From: JAGVPT01 sp963827085
GTDB taxonomy: Bacteria; Bacteroidota; Ignavibacteria; UBA10030; UBA8401
Reading direction: 5' to 3'
Length of the DNA stretch: 64,000 nucleotides
Assembly (NCBI GenBank): GCA_963827085.1
Contig: CAWGZY010000005.1
Coordinates: 434,001-498,000, forward strand
A model generated the notes under the pieces. The model was given only the letters and a program-made list of their open reading frames with translations. It searched no databases and had not been told where the DNA came from. The translations under genes were made by a program, and so were the position numbers. The number at the start of each line of letters is the position of its first letter. The first letter of the stretch is position 1. Shown piece after piece: positions 47,601 through 56,322 of this stretch.

Positions 47601-47690
47601 AATTTGACCAGACTCCTGCTGTGCAAAAAGGGAAGTTGCACCGAGCATCAAGAGAGTAATGAGCGCAAAAAAAATGTCAGAAATTTTCAT
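44679..47690 (-). CDS. TonB-dependent outer-membrane receptor
   Basis: A 1003-residue outer-membrane transporter. The signal peptide (MKISDIFFALITLLMLGATS, cleavage near LFAQ) is followed by a carboxypeptidase-regulatory-like domain (about 28-110, IHGIIADSTSGEALIGANVL), the plug (about 120-235, with ISNVVSSEKIQKLPDENAAT and GVSLMNGDEVVIRGAQ), and a beta-barrel to the C-terminus (ELNLRYSL). It imports oligosaccharides with energy from TonB. No SusD-like lipoprotein is encoded next to it, so it is not a classical SusCD pair. It is the first gene of the minus-strand xylanase operon, and its upstream region carries the operator-like TGAATCGATTCA, which points to control by a LacI-family protein. 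Confidence 0.92.
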   Translation of the reverse strand: MKISDIFFALITLLMLGATSLFAQQESGQIHGIIADSTSGEALIGANVLLVGTSLGGSSDVEGNYVIRAVPPGSYKLSVRYIGYKGKEISIEVTPGAMLQYNFLLVSQAVQGQEVVVTAQAQGQKDAINQQLASNTISNVVSSEKIQKLPDENAATALSRLPGVSLMNGDEVVIRGAQAKLNQILLNGVELPSTGMNDRATDLGFISSNMLSSIQVTKVLTPDMDANAIGGVVNLKLRQAPEDFHLDVLSQGNYNGSDHTSDNYKDWISVSDRFFDNKLGVFIQGNADQSDVGDSKGYASYGFVLDPNNGYYNMNNYTYESDYDRYTNTGGTLILDYRLPHGKLVLQNSYANSLSDISNYQNVLSFAPANINYTMQRQKYGKDLMINSFDADNSFGDVKVDLTYSHSFGDQYSTLGYGGATVYTTTNFGFENLTGQPYVDASGHVMSYQNQVSTMTPDVVNAIRINPADQPGAFVSGWQGDDYPKFDENLNNGSLDISAPVDFSNTVRSIFKVGGKVYQISRANATTELFCSESINDSYGAVKNIIPGVTLSPTRPLYFNDVWNQNYLSQRGKYFLNGSHPFEAAFSGLMDEYMLLAPAGWGHSEYEPGEWDRTWNGTETFGAGYAMATFDIGPQVTLIAGGRYEHYNMKYNANNTYVTHEVYGDALNLDTLNTINRNDDNFFPNAQLRYKINEWSDIRVAFSQGISRPDYTAIIPNTYFVPGGSARAGNTELKPDISTNYDIAWSVYNNQVGLFTIAPFYKKITNIFYYNPIIYQDLSKYNVSFPDSAFWATKGLQAPSASQQISVYVNNPHPAFVRGIELDWQTNFWYLPGPLSAVVLDVNYTKAASNMLYQEEDNEYHNVDTLINGHMQTIQQWYVVDTTRNGRLLYQANDVVNVALGIDYKGFSGRLSFNMQGNVITNVGLSDQEDQYTGNIYKWDFLLQQKLPLEGLSLSLSGVNIFHNPIYTYQYLRRGNVSAPLVQNVVSVDYPPSIFELNLRYSL

Positions 47691-48352
47691 AGATAACTCT
47701 CATAGATTTGTTTTTGGTATAGTTAGAATGAGAAGAACTTCGGAGAGTATTTTTTTTATGGGGAAGAATGTTGTTGCCATAGGAAAACCAGTAGGTACAT
47801 CAAGTGCTGGATATCATTCAATATTTTATTCACGTTCATTTAAATAAATATCGAACTCGATTCTTTCGCACTCGGCCCAGGTTTGAGAGTTGTGGGGTTT
47901 GTCTGATAATTGAACTACTTTGAATCGATTCAATGTTAATTAAATCCGTTTAATTGTCAAGGGTTTTTTTAAAAAAATATTGACCCTTCATGAGGAACAT
48001 CCAGGGGCGAATATGGTTGAAGGCATAAGCACTGTATTAAATATGTGGAAAATTAGCTAAATAGGGCATTTTTGAGGTTCCTTTGTATTTATAGCATCCA
48101 ATAAGAGGTTCTCCTGTCAACTGATTCGAGTAAAGAAAAACATGCTTGACCGGGCATCTTGTTTGGTTTGCACATTTCATTCTTGTCCTATCTGCTAAAA
48201 GTGGTATCAAAAAAAATGGATGTGGCAATAAAGCATGACCTTACTCGTGAACTTTCCCGTGCACAGTGTTGAATTAAGAAGGGGCTTGACTTCAAAAACC
48301 CATTCACTTTGAAGGTGGGAAATTTTCATTTTATGTATTGAAGGAAGCAGGA
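47691..48352. other. leader region of the TonB-receptor operon
   Basis: AT-rich spacer of about 660 bases holding the operator at 47921-47960. A second imperfect element, GAACTCGATTC, is at 47853-47863, and a short inverted repeat, AATTAAA-TCCG-TTTAATT, at 47938-47955. Nothing coding was recognised; beyond 48000 I see no structure until the IS relic begins. Confidence 0.5.
47921..47960 (-). promoter_or_regulatory. promoter/operator of the TonB-receptor operon
   Basis: On the minus strand TTGACA (47960-47955) is followed 27 bases later by TTGAATCGATTCA (47933-47921), whose core TGAATCGATTCA is a perfect CG-centred palindrome of the LacI type. The layout matches those at 1530-1571 (28 bases) and 3978-4016 (26 bases). 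Confidence 0.6.
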
Positions 48353-49290
48353 ATGAGCAGACAAAAAACGTACAGCGGAAGATATCATCAATGAACTGAG
48401 AGATGTGCAATGTTCTGCAGTTCAAGGAGAATTCTTATTGAGAGAGTGATGCGGCAACTTCTTCCAAGGGGGGCGGAAGGAGTACTTGGCTAGAGAGTTG
48501 ATTTTCCCAGGCGGTTGAAGGAACTTGAGTGAGAGAAGAGTCGATTGCGGAAGGTGCTGGCGGCTCTGACGATTGATAGCTGCAAAGCGTGCCTAAAGTA
48601 TCCCACGGGAAGAGAAGCCCTACGGGGAAACTACTGAGTCCGGTCGGATGGCCCCGGCATTCGAAGAGATCCATCAATATCTGCTCGTGTCAGAGCGACG
48701 AGTATGCCGTTATTTGGGACTACCACGACCAATGCAGCGACAATAGCGCAGAGTCAGTGTCACTGAAGAACAAGACCGCCTTGCCTATCGAATCACAAAT
48801 ATTGCGTGGCATATTGGGCGTTATGGCTATCGTTGGGTACCATTGTAACGAAGAACTGAAGGGTCGCATGTGAATCAAAAAACAGTCGAACGCATATGGC
48901 GGCAGTAAGGCGGCATGGAACGATGTCGTGGGAGCGCTGGCAAAATTATTTGTGACGAGAAGAGCCCCGGCACATATCCGAGCGGATAATTGATCGGAGT
49001 TTATTGGAGAGACAGTGTGGTCATGGATGGGAAGCTCGGGAGTTCGGACACTCTTCATAGAACGGGAAATTCCATGGAAGAACAGATACATCGAATTATT
49101 TAACGGGGAAGTTCAGAGATGATTTGCTTAAGGGAGAGATCTGTCAGACAATTACGGAGGCGAAGGTTGTGATGGAACAATGCAGGAACTACTACAACGA
49201 AACCAGTCCACACAGTGCGAAGGCTCTATAGCACCGGCGCCGGAAACATTTTGTTCACTTCAGCTTGCCGATGCATGAAGAAAACTCATG
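48353..49290 (+). mobile_element. degenerate IS3-family insertion sequence
   Basis: Broken remains of both transposase genes lie in order. OrfA head KKRTAEDIINELRDVQ is near 48362-48410, followed by RKEYL (about 48475) and the coiled-coil segment RLKELE-stop-EKSRLRKVLAAL to EALRGN (about 48510-48630). OrfB begins VSERRVCRYLGLPRPMQRQ (48687 on) and continues with RLAYRITNIAWHIGRYGYRW and VNQKTVERIWRQ. The DDE integrase part has APAHIRADN, FIGETVWSWMGSSGVRTLFI, PWKNRYIELFNG, and KFRDDLLKGEICQTITEAKV to YYNETSPHSAKAL. There are at least five in-frame stops, one frameshift near 49115 and a missing middle part of OrfB. I did not find terminal inverted repeats. The element is long dead. Confidence 0.88.
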
Positions 49291-49500
49291 ACTTTGCATT
49301 GGCATATAAACTGAGTGCCGGTCAGTCCGTTTGACGCCTGTCTATCTTTTCGTTTTCGCAGCACGCTAAAACAAAAAAACCTTCATCATCTCGCTCGCGG
49401 AGCTGAGGGTTTTCCTCGCTTACCATTTTTCTCCCGGTTTCCCCGTGGCGGCTAAATTCAAAAACGCAGCTGTCATCGTCGGGGTAGTCAAGAACAGTAA

Positions 49501-49532
49501 AGCCCGGAGTCGGGGTGGCGGCTCCGGGCTTG
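49501..49532 (-). terminator. GC-rich hairpin, possible terminator
   Basis: Perfect 10-base arms AAGCCCGGAG and CTCCGGGCTT with a 12-base loop. On the minus strand it is followed by TTACTGTTCTT, a weak T-rich tail. It lies 20 bases beyond the 3' end of the tRNA T-arm-like sequence in the same orientation, as a terminator after an RNA gene would. Confidence 0.4.
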
Positions 49533-49551
49533 GCCATTTCAAACTGCAGGG

Positions 49552-49575
49552 GTGAGGTGCGGCATCGAACCACAG
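49552..49575 (-). other. tRNA/tmRNA 3'-end-like fragment
   Basis: On the minus strand TGTGG-TTCGATG-CCGCA forms a five-pair T-stem (one G-T pair) around a canonical TTCRANN loop, followed by CCTCACC as a possible acceptor 3' strand. No matching GGTGAGG 5' strand or anticodon arm lies within 100 bases, so this is at most the 3' end of a tRNA or tmRNA, as left by integration or deletion at such a gene. Confidence 0.3.
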
Positions 49576-50394
49576 GTCGGCCGACAACGTAGTTTTTCAA
49601 TGCGAATGTCTCAAGTCATGTTAGTTCTACAGCACTGCAGCCGACGGCGTGTCTATATCTATAATAGAGCACAATTTGAAGGTTCATTGTATAGCCAGGC
49701 GCCCAACAAAGCATTTGCGAAGCATTATGCGGCACTAGTGAATCGGTGAGCATAGCCATAAGAATATATGCTCCATTTTTCTGATGAGTAGCAGGAATTA
49801 TCTGGCAATGAAGGAACATTCGTTTTGCAGCTCTGTTGGGAAAACCATTCGAGCAAAAGCTTCAAACGAGTGTCCCACAAATATCCGCTCGAGAATGAAC
49901 TGTATTCAAATTGAAGATTATTTTTTTAATATCGTACTTGCTATTTAAAAATCGGCGATGTAATTTTGAATCACAATTCACGTGTCAATGAGATTGTGAT
50001 AATTGATAGGTGAATTGTTAGCACAGATGTTCGTACGGTAAGCGGAAAATGTTGGAAGGTTGGAATAAAGTAGTAATGTAATTCGGTCTATCATATAAGC
50101 GGTTTGGACTCCACCGCAAACGAAATACTGAACCTGCCGAAAATCCTCGGGGGAAAGAAACTGATCTGCACCGTTATCATCTGCCGCTGACGGCCCCGGA
50201 AGATCTTGAAGCAAAACGCAAACCGATTCCATCTGCAAAGACCTCTCGGCCAACATCAAAGAAACAAAGGGAATCTTGTCTAAAGTAGCTGAACAGCATT
50301 TGCTCGCCAACGCTGATCGAGGGTTGACAGCTTGTGGACATTTCCTTTCGACTTAACCCTGTCAATTACCATCACGATAAACTTGAGGATACGA

Positions 50395-51528
50395 ATGAAC
50401 AATTTGCTGGCTCTCATCAAACATGGTCAAAGTTATTGGTTGGACAATCTAACCCGCAATAAGATCAACAGCGGTGAACTGAAAAAGAGAATTCTTACGG
50501 AAGGCCTTCGCGGCGTTACTACGAATCCGAGCATTTTCAACAAGGCGATATCCAGCAGCAGCGATTATGACGGGCAAATAGAGAAACTTTTTGGCGAGAA
50601 GAAATCAGTGCAGCAGGTTTACGAAGAGTTGACAGTCAAGGACGTTCAGGATGCGAGCGACATCATGCGCCCCGTGTATGATGAATCGAATGGAGTCGAT
50701 GGTTTTGTGAGCCTCGAGGTTTCGCCGCACCTGGCCCGCGATACAGGCGGTACCATGGCCGAGGCCCGGCGGCTGTTTCAAAAATTGAACCGTCCGAATT
50801 GTTTCATAAAAATTCCGGGCACCCGGGAGGGGATACCCGCGATAGAGGAAATGCTCTATGAAGGCATCAACGTTAACGTCACTCTTCTTTTCGAAGTGAA
50901 AGCGTACGAAGCGGTCGCTGAGGCTTATCTCAAGGCGCTTGAACGAAGAGCGGCTGAAGGAAGGTCAATTGCGAAGATCAGGTCGGTAGCGAGTTTTTTT
51001 GTGAGCCGGATCGATGTTCTGGTTGACCACCGTCTTTCGCAACTATCGGTTCCGAACAAGAACACGCATGCCGCGGCAGACCCTGATCGGCTGTTCGGTG
51101 AGGCGGCGATAGCAAATGCCAAACTGGCCTACCAATCCTTCTCCAGAATCTTCAGCGGCGGGAGATGGAAACAGTTAGCCGATAAAGGAGCGTGCGTTCA
51201 ACGGCCGCTCTGGGCGAGCACGGGAACAAAAGACCCGAAATACAGAGATGTGAAATACGTCGAACCGCTGATCGGGCAGTATACCGTGAACACTTTGCCG
51301 GACGAAACGATTGCTGCATTTGCAGACCACGGCATTGCTGCCGCCGATACGATCCTCAATGATGTTCCGGGCGCCAGGAAGGTGCTGGCCGATCTGAAAA
51401 GTGCAGGAATCGACTTTGATGACGTGTGCTGGCAGCTGCTCGAAGAAGGCATCGGCAAATTCAACGATGCATACGATGTCCTGCTGGCAAACCTTGAGCG
51501 GAAAAAAAATATGCTTGTTCTAAAATAG
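50395..51528 (+). CDS. tal: transaldolase
   Basis: Cytoplasmic transaldolase of 377 residues, moving a dihydroxyacetone unit between sedoheptulose 7-phosphate and glyceraldehyde 3-phosphate. Diagnostic segments are SYWLDNLTRNKINSGELK, GLRGVTTNPSIFNKAI, the Schiff-base Lys 139 in NCFIKIPGTREG, and INVNVTLLFEVKAYEAVAEA. The length is that of the longer tal subgroup found in actinobacteria and cyanobacteria. GAGG lies 6 bases before the ATG at 50395; a longer frame begins in the spacer. It precedes transketolase, so this is the non-oxidative pentose phosphate branch that would process xylulose 5-phosphate from the pentose genes. Confidence 0.93.
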   Translation: MNNLLALIKHGQSYWLDNLTRNKINSGELKKRILTEGLRGVTTNPSIFNKAISSSSDYDGQIEKLFGEKKSVQQVYEELTVKDVQDASDIMRPVYDESNGVDGFVSLEVSPHLARDTGGTMAEARRLFQKLNRPNCFIKIPGTREGIPAIEEMLYEGINVNVTLLFEVKAYEAVAEAYLKALERRAAEGRSIAKIRSVASFFVSRIDVLVDHRLSQLSVPNKNTHAAADPDRLFGEAAIANAKLAYQSFSRIFSGGRWKQLADKGACVQRPLWASTGTKDPKYRDVKYVEPLIGQYTVNTLPDETIAAFADHGIAAADTILNDVPGARKVLADLKSAGIDFDDVCWQLLEEGIGKFNDAYDVLLANLERKKNMLVLK

Positions 51529-51860
51529 ACGGCCGGCACGGATTATCATGAGCTTGATATTTGGTACTGCCTAGAGATCGTGCACCAGTCCGCCGGAGTA
51601 CCGGAACAGGAGAAACGCCGGGTCGAAAAGGCAATGTCGGCGGAATCGCTGTTCCGCTTTTCGGCATCGGAGTCAGCTGCTGCCCCCGGCGATTTGTGGT
51701 TCCTCGTCCCAAGAGGCTGTCCAGAAAGGCAACACACTTCAACGCTTTTGCGCTGGCATAGCCGCCGGACGGAGTTAATCCCAGCCATTGTTAAAAAATT
51801 GCACGGCCTGAAAACTCACAACAAAATCTGATCACTTTCAATAATTATGAAAATAATAAT
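51529..51860. other. spacer between transaldolase and transketolase
   Basis: 332 bases. Several short GC-rich frames are open but none resembles a known protein; it may be the remains of a gene deleted from between the two. No hairpin with a T-run was seen. Confidence 0.4.
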
Positions 51861-53855
51861 ATGACACAACTCGATGAACTCTGCGTAAATACGATCCGTC
51901 TTTTATCGGTGGACGCTGTTCAGAAAGCGAATGCGGGACATCCAGGAATGCCGATGGGGACCGCGCCCATCGGCTACACGATCTGGACAAAGTATCTGAA
52001 ACACAACCCGCGTAATCCAAAGTGGTTCGACAGGGACCGCTTCGTGTTGTCTGCGGGCCACGGCTCGATGCTCCTGTACTCGCTTCTGCATCTGACCGGG
52101 TATGATCTCTCGCTCGACGACCTGAAGCAGTTCAGGCAATACGGAAGCAAAACCCCCGGACACCCGGAATTCGGGATCACTCCCGGCGTCGAAACGACAA
52201 CGGGCCCGTTAGGCCAGGGATTGGGAAATGCAATCGGCATGGCCATCGCAGAATCGTATCTCGCGGCATATTTTAACCGGGATGGATTCAAGATCGTCGA
52301 TCACGATGTCTATGTTATCGCCGGCGATGGAGACATGATGGAAGGAGTGGCGAGTGAGGCGAGTTCGCTTGCTGGCCACCTTCAGCTCGGCAAGCTCATT
52401 GTCTTCTACGATGACAACCGCATCACCATAGAAGGAAACACCGACCTCGCGTTTAGTGAAAATGTAGTGGCGCGGTACGAAAGTTACGGCTGGCACACAC
52501 AACGCGTCGATGATGGAAACGACCTGGATGCGATCATGAAGGCGGTCGATGCGGCAAAGAGCGCCCCCGACAAACCCTCACTGATCGCTGTCAGGACACA
52601 TATCGGTTTCGGATCGCCGAACAAACAGGATACGGCGGAGGCGCACGGATCTCCTCTCGGCGATAAAGAGATCGAACTGACAAAGAAAAAGCTTGGCTGG
52701 CCGATCGAGCCGAAGTTCCTCATTCCGGAAGAAGCGTTGGCGGTTTTTCGGAAGTCGGTCAAAAAAGGCAACGAGAAAGAAGAAGAGTGGAACGCTCTAT
52801 TCGGGAGATACCGTGAACAATATCCTGCGCTCGCGAACGAATTCGAGTTATGGTTCTCGGGAAATGTGCTGCCCGACGCGTTGAAGGATATTCCAAAGTT
52901 TGAATCTATTGCCGGGGGTATCGCAACCCGAACGGCTTCGGGGAAAGTAATCAATGCTTTCGCTCCGAAGATAAAAAATTTTCTCGGCGGTGCCGCGGAT
53001 TTGTCTCCATCGACCGACACGACTATGAAAGGGACGGCATCGTTCTCATCCTCAAACAGGCTGGGCCGGAACTTCCATTTCGGGATTCGCGAGCACGGGA
53101 TGGGCGCAATAATGAACGGCATGGCCGTTCACGGCGGATTGATTCCGTTCGGCGCGACTTTTTTTGTCTTTGCAGACTACATGCGCCCGCCGATCCGGCT
53201 GGCGGCGATCTCGCATTTCAGAACCGTTTATGTTTTCACTCACGACAGCATCGGGCTCGGCGAAGACGGGCCGACGCATCAGCCGGTCGAGCACTTAATG
53301 TCGCTGCGGGGAATCCCGGGTCTCGTCGTCATCCGGCCTGCGGATGCAAACGAGACGGCGGAAACATGGAAATTCATCCTCGGGTACACAAAAGGTCCCG
53401 CCGCGATCATCCTGACGAGACAAAAGATATCTGTTATAGACAGAACCAGGTATTCGGCTGAAGCAGGATTGCGACGGGGCGGATACATTCTCGCTGGATC
53501 GGGAGAGCCGGACATCATCATCATCGCGACAGGAAGTGAAGTCGCCGTTGCGCTTCAGGCATATGAGGAGCTAGTATCGAAGGGAATACAAGCAAGGCTC
53601 GTCAGCATGCCGAGCTGGGAACTGTTCGATGAGCAGGACGAATCGTACCGAAGTTCTGTCTTGCCGCCAAAAGCATGGCGCCGGATTTCGATCGAGGCGG
53701 GAATCACCAAGGGTTGGACCCGCTACGTCGGAGAAAGGGGTATCTCGATCGGCGTTGACCGCTTCGGCGCGTCGGCTCCCATCGACGTTCTAATGAAAGA
53801 ATATGGAATTACTCCGGAATCGGTTATTGCTGCGGCAGAACATCTGCTTAAGTGA
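51861..53855 (+). CDS. tkt: transketolase
   Basis: Thiamine-diphosphate-dependent transketolase of 664 residues, full length for the family. Visible landmarks are ANAGHPGMPMGTAPIGYTIW, the cofactor and metal motif GDGDMMEGVASEASSLAGHL to LIVFYDDNRITIEG, the catalytic-region His in TTGPLGQGLGNAIGMA, NFHFGIREHGMGAIMNGMAV in the pyrimidine-binding domain, and HDSIGLGEDGPTHQPVEHL. Cytoplasmic. It interconverts xylulose 5-phosphate, ribose 5-phosphate and erythrose 4-phosphate, and with transaldolase it connects pentoses released from xylan to glycolysis. Confidence 0.96.
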   Translation: MTQLDELCVNTIRLLSVDAVQKANAGHPGMPMGTAPIGYTIWTKYLKHNPRNPKWFDRDRFVLSAGHGSMLLYSLLHLTGYDLSLDDLKQFRQYGSKTPGHPEFGITPGVETTTGPLGQGLGNAIGMAIAESYLAAYFNRDGFKIVDHDVYVIAGDGDMMEGVASEASSLAGHLQLGKLIVFYDDNRITIEGNTDLAFSENVVARYESYGWHTQRVDDGNDLDAIMKAVDAAKSAPDKPSLIAVRTHIGFGSPNKQDTAEAHGSPLGDKEIELTKKKLGWPIEPKFLIPEEALAVFRKSVKKGNEKEEEWNALFGRYREQYPALANEFELWFSGNVLPDALKDIPKFESIAGGIATRTASGKVINAFAPKIKNFLGGAADLSPSTDTTMKGTASFSSSNRLGRNFHFGIREHGMGAIMNGMAVHGGLIPFGATFFVFADYMRPPIRLAAISHFRTVYVFTHDSIGLGEDGPTHQPVEHLMSLRGIPGLVVIRPADANETAETWKFILGYTKGPAAIILTRQKISVIDRTRYSAEAGLRRGGYILAGSGEPDIIIIATGSEVAVALQAYEELVSKGIQARLVSMPSWELFDEQDESYRSSVLPPKAWRRISIEAGITKGWTRYVGERGISIGVDRFGASAPIDVLMKEYGITPESVIAAAEHLLK

Positions 53856-54756
53856 TGCAAAGCGCAGTTTTGTCTTTCAGACTATCGATCTAGAAGGCCG
53901 GGTATCATAACCAGGCATTTATCGTTGTTCCCTATCGCATACCATACGGAAAAGTGGATGGTATGGAAGCAGCTCTCTGTATCTCTATCTATCGTACAAA
54001 ATATTGTTTTCACGTGTTATGCATCGAACTTCCTTTTTCAAATTCTAAGATGTAATTACGAATTGAGACTTCTGAATAATCCAAAAAGTACGGCTCGCGC
54101 AAATCCCGAGGGGATGTTTTCGCCAGCGGCTTCGCGAGAGACAATTTTTCTGATATATAGAATTACAGGTTCCGTGTTATTGCGGTTGGAAGAACTGTTG
54201 GCAAGGCGAGCGGAGAGCCGGAAAGAAGCAGTGATGGTACTCGGTCGGTCATGCAGTAAGTCGCGATTTGCCCGGCAACAAAAAAGTTTTCATAGTGCCC
54301 AAAGATATTTGGGGATTTTTTTACACGAATGAGCCGTAATAAGCCCAGGCAAATCTGGGTTAAAAAAGAACGACGATCGACCGCACAATAATTTATTCGA
54401 TTCAGTTTTCAAGCAGAATGCGAAGCGAAAGTTTTGCATCAATCAGCTAGCCTTCTCGGCTGCGTTTGTCCAGACTTAACAATTTTCCCGATGCCGATTC
54501 TCTTTCATGCGTGATGCCTTCGGCGCAACATTGAGTTATCAATCGTCAAATGTGCCAAGACTTCCGTAATTGACTCTTCTCCATTTCCTTCAGTCATTTT
54601 GTCTGATCAACTCTCAGCCATCCATACTCCTTCCGCGTATCTTTCTGTTTACTCATTACTGCTTCTTTGATCCGTAGCATAAAAATTCCTAACTTGATAT
54701 CAGATCGTTTTTGGGGGCAGGTCTATTAGGTTATTCTACAATGAAAGGACAACCGT
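53856..54756. other. long stretch without a recognised gene
   Basis: About 900 bases between transketolase and the PIG-L deacetylase. One frame of 135 codons is open (53925-54332) but has no domain, signal peptide or ribosome binding site. AAAGGA at about 54742-54747 serves the next gene. Nothing else was seen. Confidence 0.5.
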
Positions 54757-56169
54757 ATGGGTCGACTATCTCTTCACTTCGTTTGTTTCGTCTACCTTCT
54801 AGTGATTGCATTTGCGCATGTCGTCAAGGCGCAGCAATCCGTCATGAGCTCGCCGCCGGATGAACGCTTCAAAGCCGACATTCTTGTTATTGTGGCACAT
54901 CCTGATGATGAGTCGTTGATCGCCGGTTACTTAGCCAAAGCCGTACTCGACGAGAACAAACGAGTTGCCGTAGTTTTTGCAACGCGCGGCGACGCAGGCC
55001 AGAACCTTGTCGGATATGAGCAGGCTCGCACATTAGCCGAGATCCGTGAGATGGAGGCGCGGCAAGCGTTGGCCTCCATCGGGATTTCTAATGTGTGGTT
55101 TCTCCGCGCGCCGGATACCCCGTATCCTGATGTCCCTGATGTGTTACGCTCGCTAGGCACATGGAACCATGGAAACGTTCTTGGCGAGATCGTACGATTT
55201 ATCAGATTGACACGTCCGGAAGTCGTCATTACCATGCTGCCGGATATCGTGGTCGGCGAAAACCATGAGGACCATCAAGCGGCCGGCGTCGTTGCCACAG
55301 AGGCGTTTGACCTTGCAGGCGATCCGATATGGTTTCCGGAACAAGTGGCGGCACCCGAGGACCCATTATGGTACTCCAATCTTATGGAAGGCTTGCACAC
55401 ATGGCAACCGGAGAAACTCTATTACTTTACCGATGCTTCGCACCTCGACTTCGTAAGAGCCAAAGGCCCTGAATATTCAATGACCGCCGTCTCACCGTCG
55501 CAGCATGTCTCGTACGGGCGCCTCGCAGCAAAGGAAACCTCTTTTCATAGAACACAGTATGGTGGAGATCCAGCAAAGGCTCTTGAAACAGGTAATTTAA
55601 GTTATTATGAACAAGAGCTGACATTTATACTTGGGAAGTCTTTGGTGGGAGGGTCGGCGACCGGCGACATTTTTGAGGGAGTTGTTTCTAATCCGATCGC
55701 TTTTCGGCCTGTGCGTGGATATCAACAATCATCTAATCTGAATCAAGGACAGACTGCTGAGTTTTCGATTGAGCTTGGCGGTGGATGGGCATTTTACAAA
55801 CGTTTCTGGCCATCACATAATCTCGATTCTCTGCCGCGACTCCTCGCACCTGAACTTGGCGTTGGAAGCGGGCAGGATTTTCCTGTGCCGCTATTGCTCA
55901 ACAATAACACCGACAAAGCTGCGACATTTAACCTGCGAACCCAATTGCCGCCCGGATGGTCCATAGACAGCAACTCAACTCAGTACGCTCACCATGCTTT
56001 GCCGGAGGATGCTTTTCTTGTCGGAGCGCACGATTATTTTCCGGTGCGAATCCGGCTCGTCGCACCGCAGGTCAGCAAGTCGCAATGGCAAGAGATTACA
56101 TGGACTGCCAAGGTTAACGGACAGTCTGCCGGGTCGGCAGCTCTAAAGATTTACGTCGAAGCGTACTAA
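54757..56169 (+). CDS. exported PIG-L/LmbE-family deacetylase with NEW3-like domain
   Basis: A 470-residue exported metal-dependent deacetylase-like protein. The signal peptide (LHFVCFVYLLVIAFAHVVKA) is followed by the PIG-L domain with the zinc ligands AHPDDES (His 48, Asp 51) and the second motif GENHEDHQAAG (His 170, His 173). A C-terminal beta-sandwich (about 350-470, with LNNNTDKAATFNLRTQLPPG) resembles the NEW3 domain often attached to glycan-active enzymes. Family members remove N-acetyl groups from sugars or small molecules; the exported form next to polysaccharide genes suggests a glycan substrate, but this is inference. Confidence 0.88.
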   Translation: MGRLSLHFVCFVYLLVIAFAHVVKAQQSVMSSPPDERFKADILVIVAHPDDESLIAGYLAKAVLDENKRVAVVFATRGDAGQNLVGYEQARTLAEIREMEARQALASIGISNVWFLRAPDTPYPDVPDVLRSLGTWNHGNVLGEIVRFIRLTRPEVVITMLPDIVVGENHEDHQAAGVVATEAFDLAGDPIWFPEQVAAPEDPLWYSNLMEGLHTWQPEKLYYFTDASHLDFVRAKGPEYSMTAVSPSQHVSYGRLAAKETSFHRTQYGGDPAKALETGNLSYYEQELTFILGKSLVGGSATGDIFEGVVSNPIAFRPVRGYQQSSNLNQGQTAEFSIELGGGWAFYKRFWPSHNLDSLPRLLAPELGVGSGQDFPVPLLLNNNTDKAATFNLRTQLPPGWSIDSNSTQYAHHALPEDAFLVGAHDYFPVRIRLVAPQVSKSQWQEITWTAKVNGQSAGSAALKIYVEAY

Positions 56170-56293
56170 TAATCATGAAGACAAGGTGGAAAGAAGCATT
56201 TGTTCCCAAACTCTCCCGCTGCCGCGGGACAGGCTGCTTGGGAGCGCAACATGCCGAAGCTCGGCTTTCTGTTTCTTCTCCTCGGTAGAATGC

Positions 56294-56316
56294 GTTCCCA
56301 AGCAGAGCTTGGGAAC
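56294..56316. repeat. REP-like palindrome GTTCCCAAGC/GCTTGGGAAC
   Basis: Perfect 10-base arms with an AGA loop. The sequence just before (56200-56290) holds related words: TTCCCAAACTC, GCTTGGGAGCG and a small GCCGA-AGC-TCGGC hairpin. The whole thus looks like a short dispersed palindromic element of about 120 bases. Palindromes with this TTCCCAAGC core are known to be repeated in several bacterial phyla. It lies between two convergent genes, a usual site for such elements. Confidence 0.6.
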
Positions 56317-56322
56317 GAGAGA

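Larger units (their letters stand above)
49291..50394. other. non-coding stretch with debris
   Basis: About 1.1 kb between the IS relic and transaldolase. It holds a GC-rich hairpin (49501-49532) and a tRNA T-arm-like sequence (49552-49575), described separately, and TTGACA at 50324-50329 about 70 bases before the transaldolase start, without a clear -10 partner. A 92-codon minus-strand frame over the hairpin looks accidental. No other gene was recognised. Confidence 0.5.

Noticed and set aside
49322..49600. A 92-codon minus-strand frame starting MKNYVVGRPVVRC
   Set aside because: It runs across the T-arm-like fragment and the GC-rich hairpin, so it is more likely an accidental frame over RNA-type sequence than a protein gene.
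49552..49990. Complete tmRNA gene on the minus strand
   Set aside because: Only the T-arm-like 3' end is visible. No tRNA-like 5' end or tag-coding region was found upstream.
53925..54332. A 135-codon open frame after transketolase
   Set aside because: No ribosome binding site, no domain or signal peptide, and a composition unlike the surrounding genes.
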